Assembly: GCF_025655475.1 (NCBI RefSeq)
Contig: NZ_JAHTIK010000001.1
Span: 1,855,189 to 1,905,714 of the forward strand
Origin: Kitasatospora sp. DSM 101779
GTDB taxonomy: Bacteria > Actinomycetota > Actinomycetes > Streptomycetales > Streptomycetaceae
DNA: 50,526 nt
Direction of reading: 5' to 3'
Part shown: piece after piece, positions 49,562 to 50,526 of the stretch
Position numbering within the stretch: the first letter of the stretch is position 1
Layout of the letters: every line of letters begins with the position of its first letter
Made by a program: the position numbers and the translations under genes
Notes under the pieces: model-generated
Told to the model about the DNA's origin: nothing
Seen by the model: the letters and a program-made list of their open reading frames with translations, nothing else
Databases searched by the model: none

Positions 49562-50526
49562 TCAGGCGGCGAGGAGGTCGCGGAGGAGGGCCACGGTGTC
49601 CGGGTCCAGGTCGCGGCCGGTGCGGCGGCTCAGGGCGTCGAGGCGGTTGACGGCGCGCACGAGTTGGTCGCGGGCGCCCGCGGAAGCGTACGCGTAGAAC
49701 AGGTCGCGGTGCAGGAGTTCGACGTCCGGGGCGACCGCGAGGGCGCGGAAGATGGCGGCCTCCGCGGTCCGGTGGTCGCCGTACTGGAGGCGCCGGACGG
49801 CGAGTTCGTGCGCGGTGTCGACGATCGCGGCGAGCATGTCCTGCCGTTCCGGTTCGGCCCAGCCGTACGCGTCGGCCGGGGCCTCGGCGAACGGTGCGCC
49901 GCGGACGAGGGCGAGGGCGTGGGCGAGCGCCGCATCGGCGGTGGAGCTGGTGGAGCGCATGCCGCGGCGGTAGAGCCCTCGGAACTCGTCCCAGTCGCAG
50001 CTGACGGTCGGGGCGAAGGTGTAGCCGTCCGGCTGGTCGGTGCGCAGGTGGGCGCGGCCGTCCGCGGAGGTGCCCAGCCAGGCGGCGAGGCGGGTGAGTT
50101 TGCCGGGTAGCGGGCTCGCGGCGAGGGAGGGTGCGAGGTCGGCGAGGTGGGCCGCGCCGGGGTGCAGTTCGCGGTCCAGGGTGGCGTGGTCGATGCCCGG
50201 GCGCAGGGCGATCAGCGCGGCGAGTTCGGTGAGGCGGGGGACGGCGGCGGGCTCGGTGGTGCCGGTGGCCCCGGTGACGTCGACCGGTCCGAGGACCCTG
50301 AGCCTCGGCGCGGTGCGGCTGGTGTGGGCCTCCGGCGAGCGGAGGATGGCGAGCAGTTCGGCGCTGTCGGTGCGGGCCGCGGCCGCGCGGGGCGAGGTGG
50401 TGGCCGGGGCCGCGACGTCGGGTGCCGGGTCGTGGGTCGGCGTCGGCTCCGGTGCGGGGGCCTGGTCCCCGGACCGGTCGGTCTGCTGGGGCAGGGTGGG
50501 CCGCGGCGGGCGGCCCGGTCCGGTGG
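49562..50526 (-). CDS. Bacterial transcriptional activator domain (BTAD) protein, 3' part only
   Basis: The frame is open from the window edge to the TGA at 49564-49562 (about 321 codons), and the 5' end lies beyond 50526. The visible part starts with a Pro/Thr-rich linker, then a winged-helix-like 'LRVLGPVDVTG...RLTELAALIALRPGIDHATLDRELHP' region with 'GYTFAPTVSCDWDEFRGLYRRG', and a BTAD-like TPR region ('ERQDMLAAIVDTAHELAVRRLQYGDHRTAEAAIFRALAVAPDVELLHRDLFYAYASAG') at the C-terminus. In Streptomyces such domains end large LysM/BTAD membrane proteins as well as SARP regulators; the missing N-terminus decides which. Confidence 0.82.
   Translation of the reverse strand, partial: TGPGRPPRPTLPQQTDRSGDQAPAPEPTPTHDPAPDVAAPATTSPRAAAARTDSAELLAILRSPEAHTSRTAPRLRVLGPVDVTGATGTTEPAAVPRLTELAALIALRPGIDHATLDRELHPGAAHLADLAPSLAASPLPGKLTRLAAWLGTSADGRAHLRTDQPDGYTFAPTVSCDWDEFRGLYRRGMRSTSSTADAALAHALALVRGAPFAEAPADAYGWAEPERQDMLAAIVDTAHELAVRRLQYGDHRTAEAAIFRALAVAPDVELLHRDLFYAYASAGARDQLVRAVNRLDALSRRTGRDLDPDTVALLRDLLAA

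Overview
The window looks like chromosomal DNA from a high-GC actinomycete of the family Streptomycetaceae (Streptomyces or a close relative such as Kitasatospora; the sequence alone does not settle the genus). The reasons are: about 73% G+C by eye with G/C in nearly every third codon position; many GTG starts; ATGA/GTGA stop-start overlaps; CebR-type operators on a cellulase; a DUF574-type methyltransferase; an ergothioneine operon; a BTAD-family protein; and only one in-frame TTA codon noticed. I found no rRNA, tRNA, CRISPR array, transposase or phage gene.

Layout. 1-6.1 kb: a VOC protein and a quinone-oxidoreductase-like enzyme divergent from a stand-alone GTP cyclohydrolase II, then a baeRF-family protein, an Ala-rich lipoprotein and a flavoprotein monooxygenase-like enzyme. 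6.1-20.0 kb (minus strand): an 11-gene surface or exopolysaccharide locus with a polyprenyl-phosphate-sugar-synthase-like GT2, three further GT2 enzymes, two flippases, a polysaccharide deacetylase, a large polytopic membrane protein, a membrane-anchored GH16 hydrolase and two ATP-grasp ligases. Most genes are translationally coupled. Immediately upstream on the same strand (20.3-23.2 kb) lie a PAS-GGDEF-EAL cyclic-di-GMP protein and a DUF574 methyltransferase. 23.4-27.5 kb: a GH15 enzyme convergent with a secreted GH6-FnIII-FnIII-CBM2 cellulase under CebR-type boxes, with a 16-bp perfect hairpin between them. 27.9-33.6 kb: a MalY/PatB-type C-S lyase followed by egtABCD, a candidate complete ergothioneine pathway. 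33.7-37.8 kb: a GlcP-like sugar/proton symporter, a bacterial nitric oxide synthase oxygenase and an APH-fold phosphotransferase. 37.8-42.1 kb: a frameshifted serine-hydrolase remnant, then a TetR regulator divergent from an acyl-CoA dehydrogenase/thiolase/SDR operon. 42.3-50.5 kb: a secreted S53 peptidase, a Pro/Ala-rich protein with a possible degenerate caspase-like domain, an S66 LD-carboxypeptidase, a second quinone oxidoreductase, two small conserved proteins and the 3' part of a BTAD-domain gene that runs off the window.

How it may fit together. The strongest candidate for an under-described system is the polysaccharide locus: its flippase, ATP-grasp and large GT2 genes each occur twice, the last ATP-grasp gene carries a TTA codon (bldA-type developmental control), and a c-di-GMP enzyme with an altered EAL active site sits directly upstream. 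This suggests a developmentally gated glycan that is decorated through carboxylate-amine ligation and trimmed by deacetylase and GH16 activity. The second is the ergothioneine operon preceded by a MalY/PatB lyase that could supply the EgtE step, with a CebR-like box in front. Several DNA-level structures deserve attention: paired GTTC-AATT-GAAC boxes upstream of ribA, a 17-bp x5 minisatellite that overlaps a stop codon, a 285-bp near-identical FnIII duplication, and a dispersed intergenic repeat with three copies.
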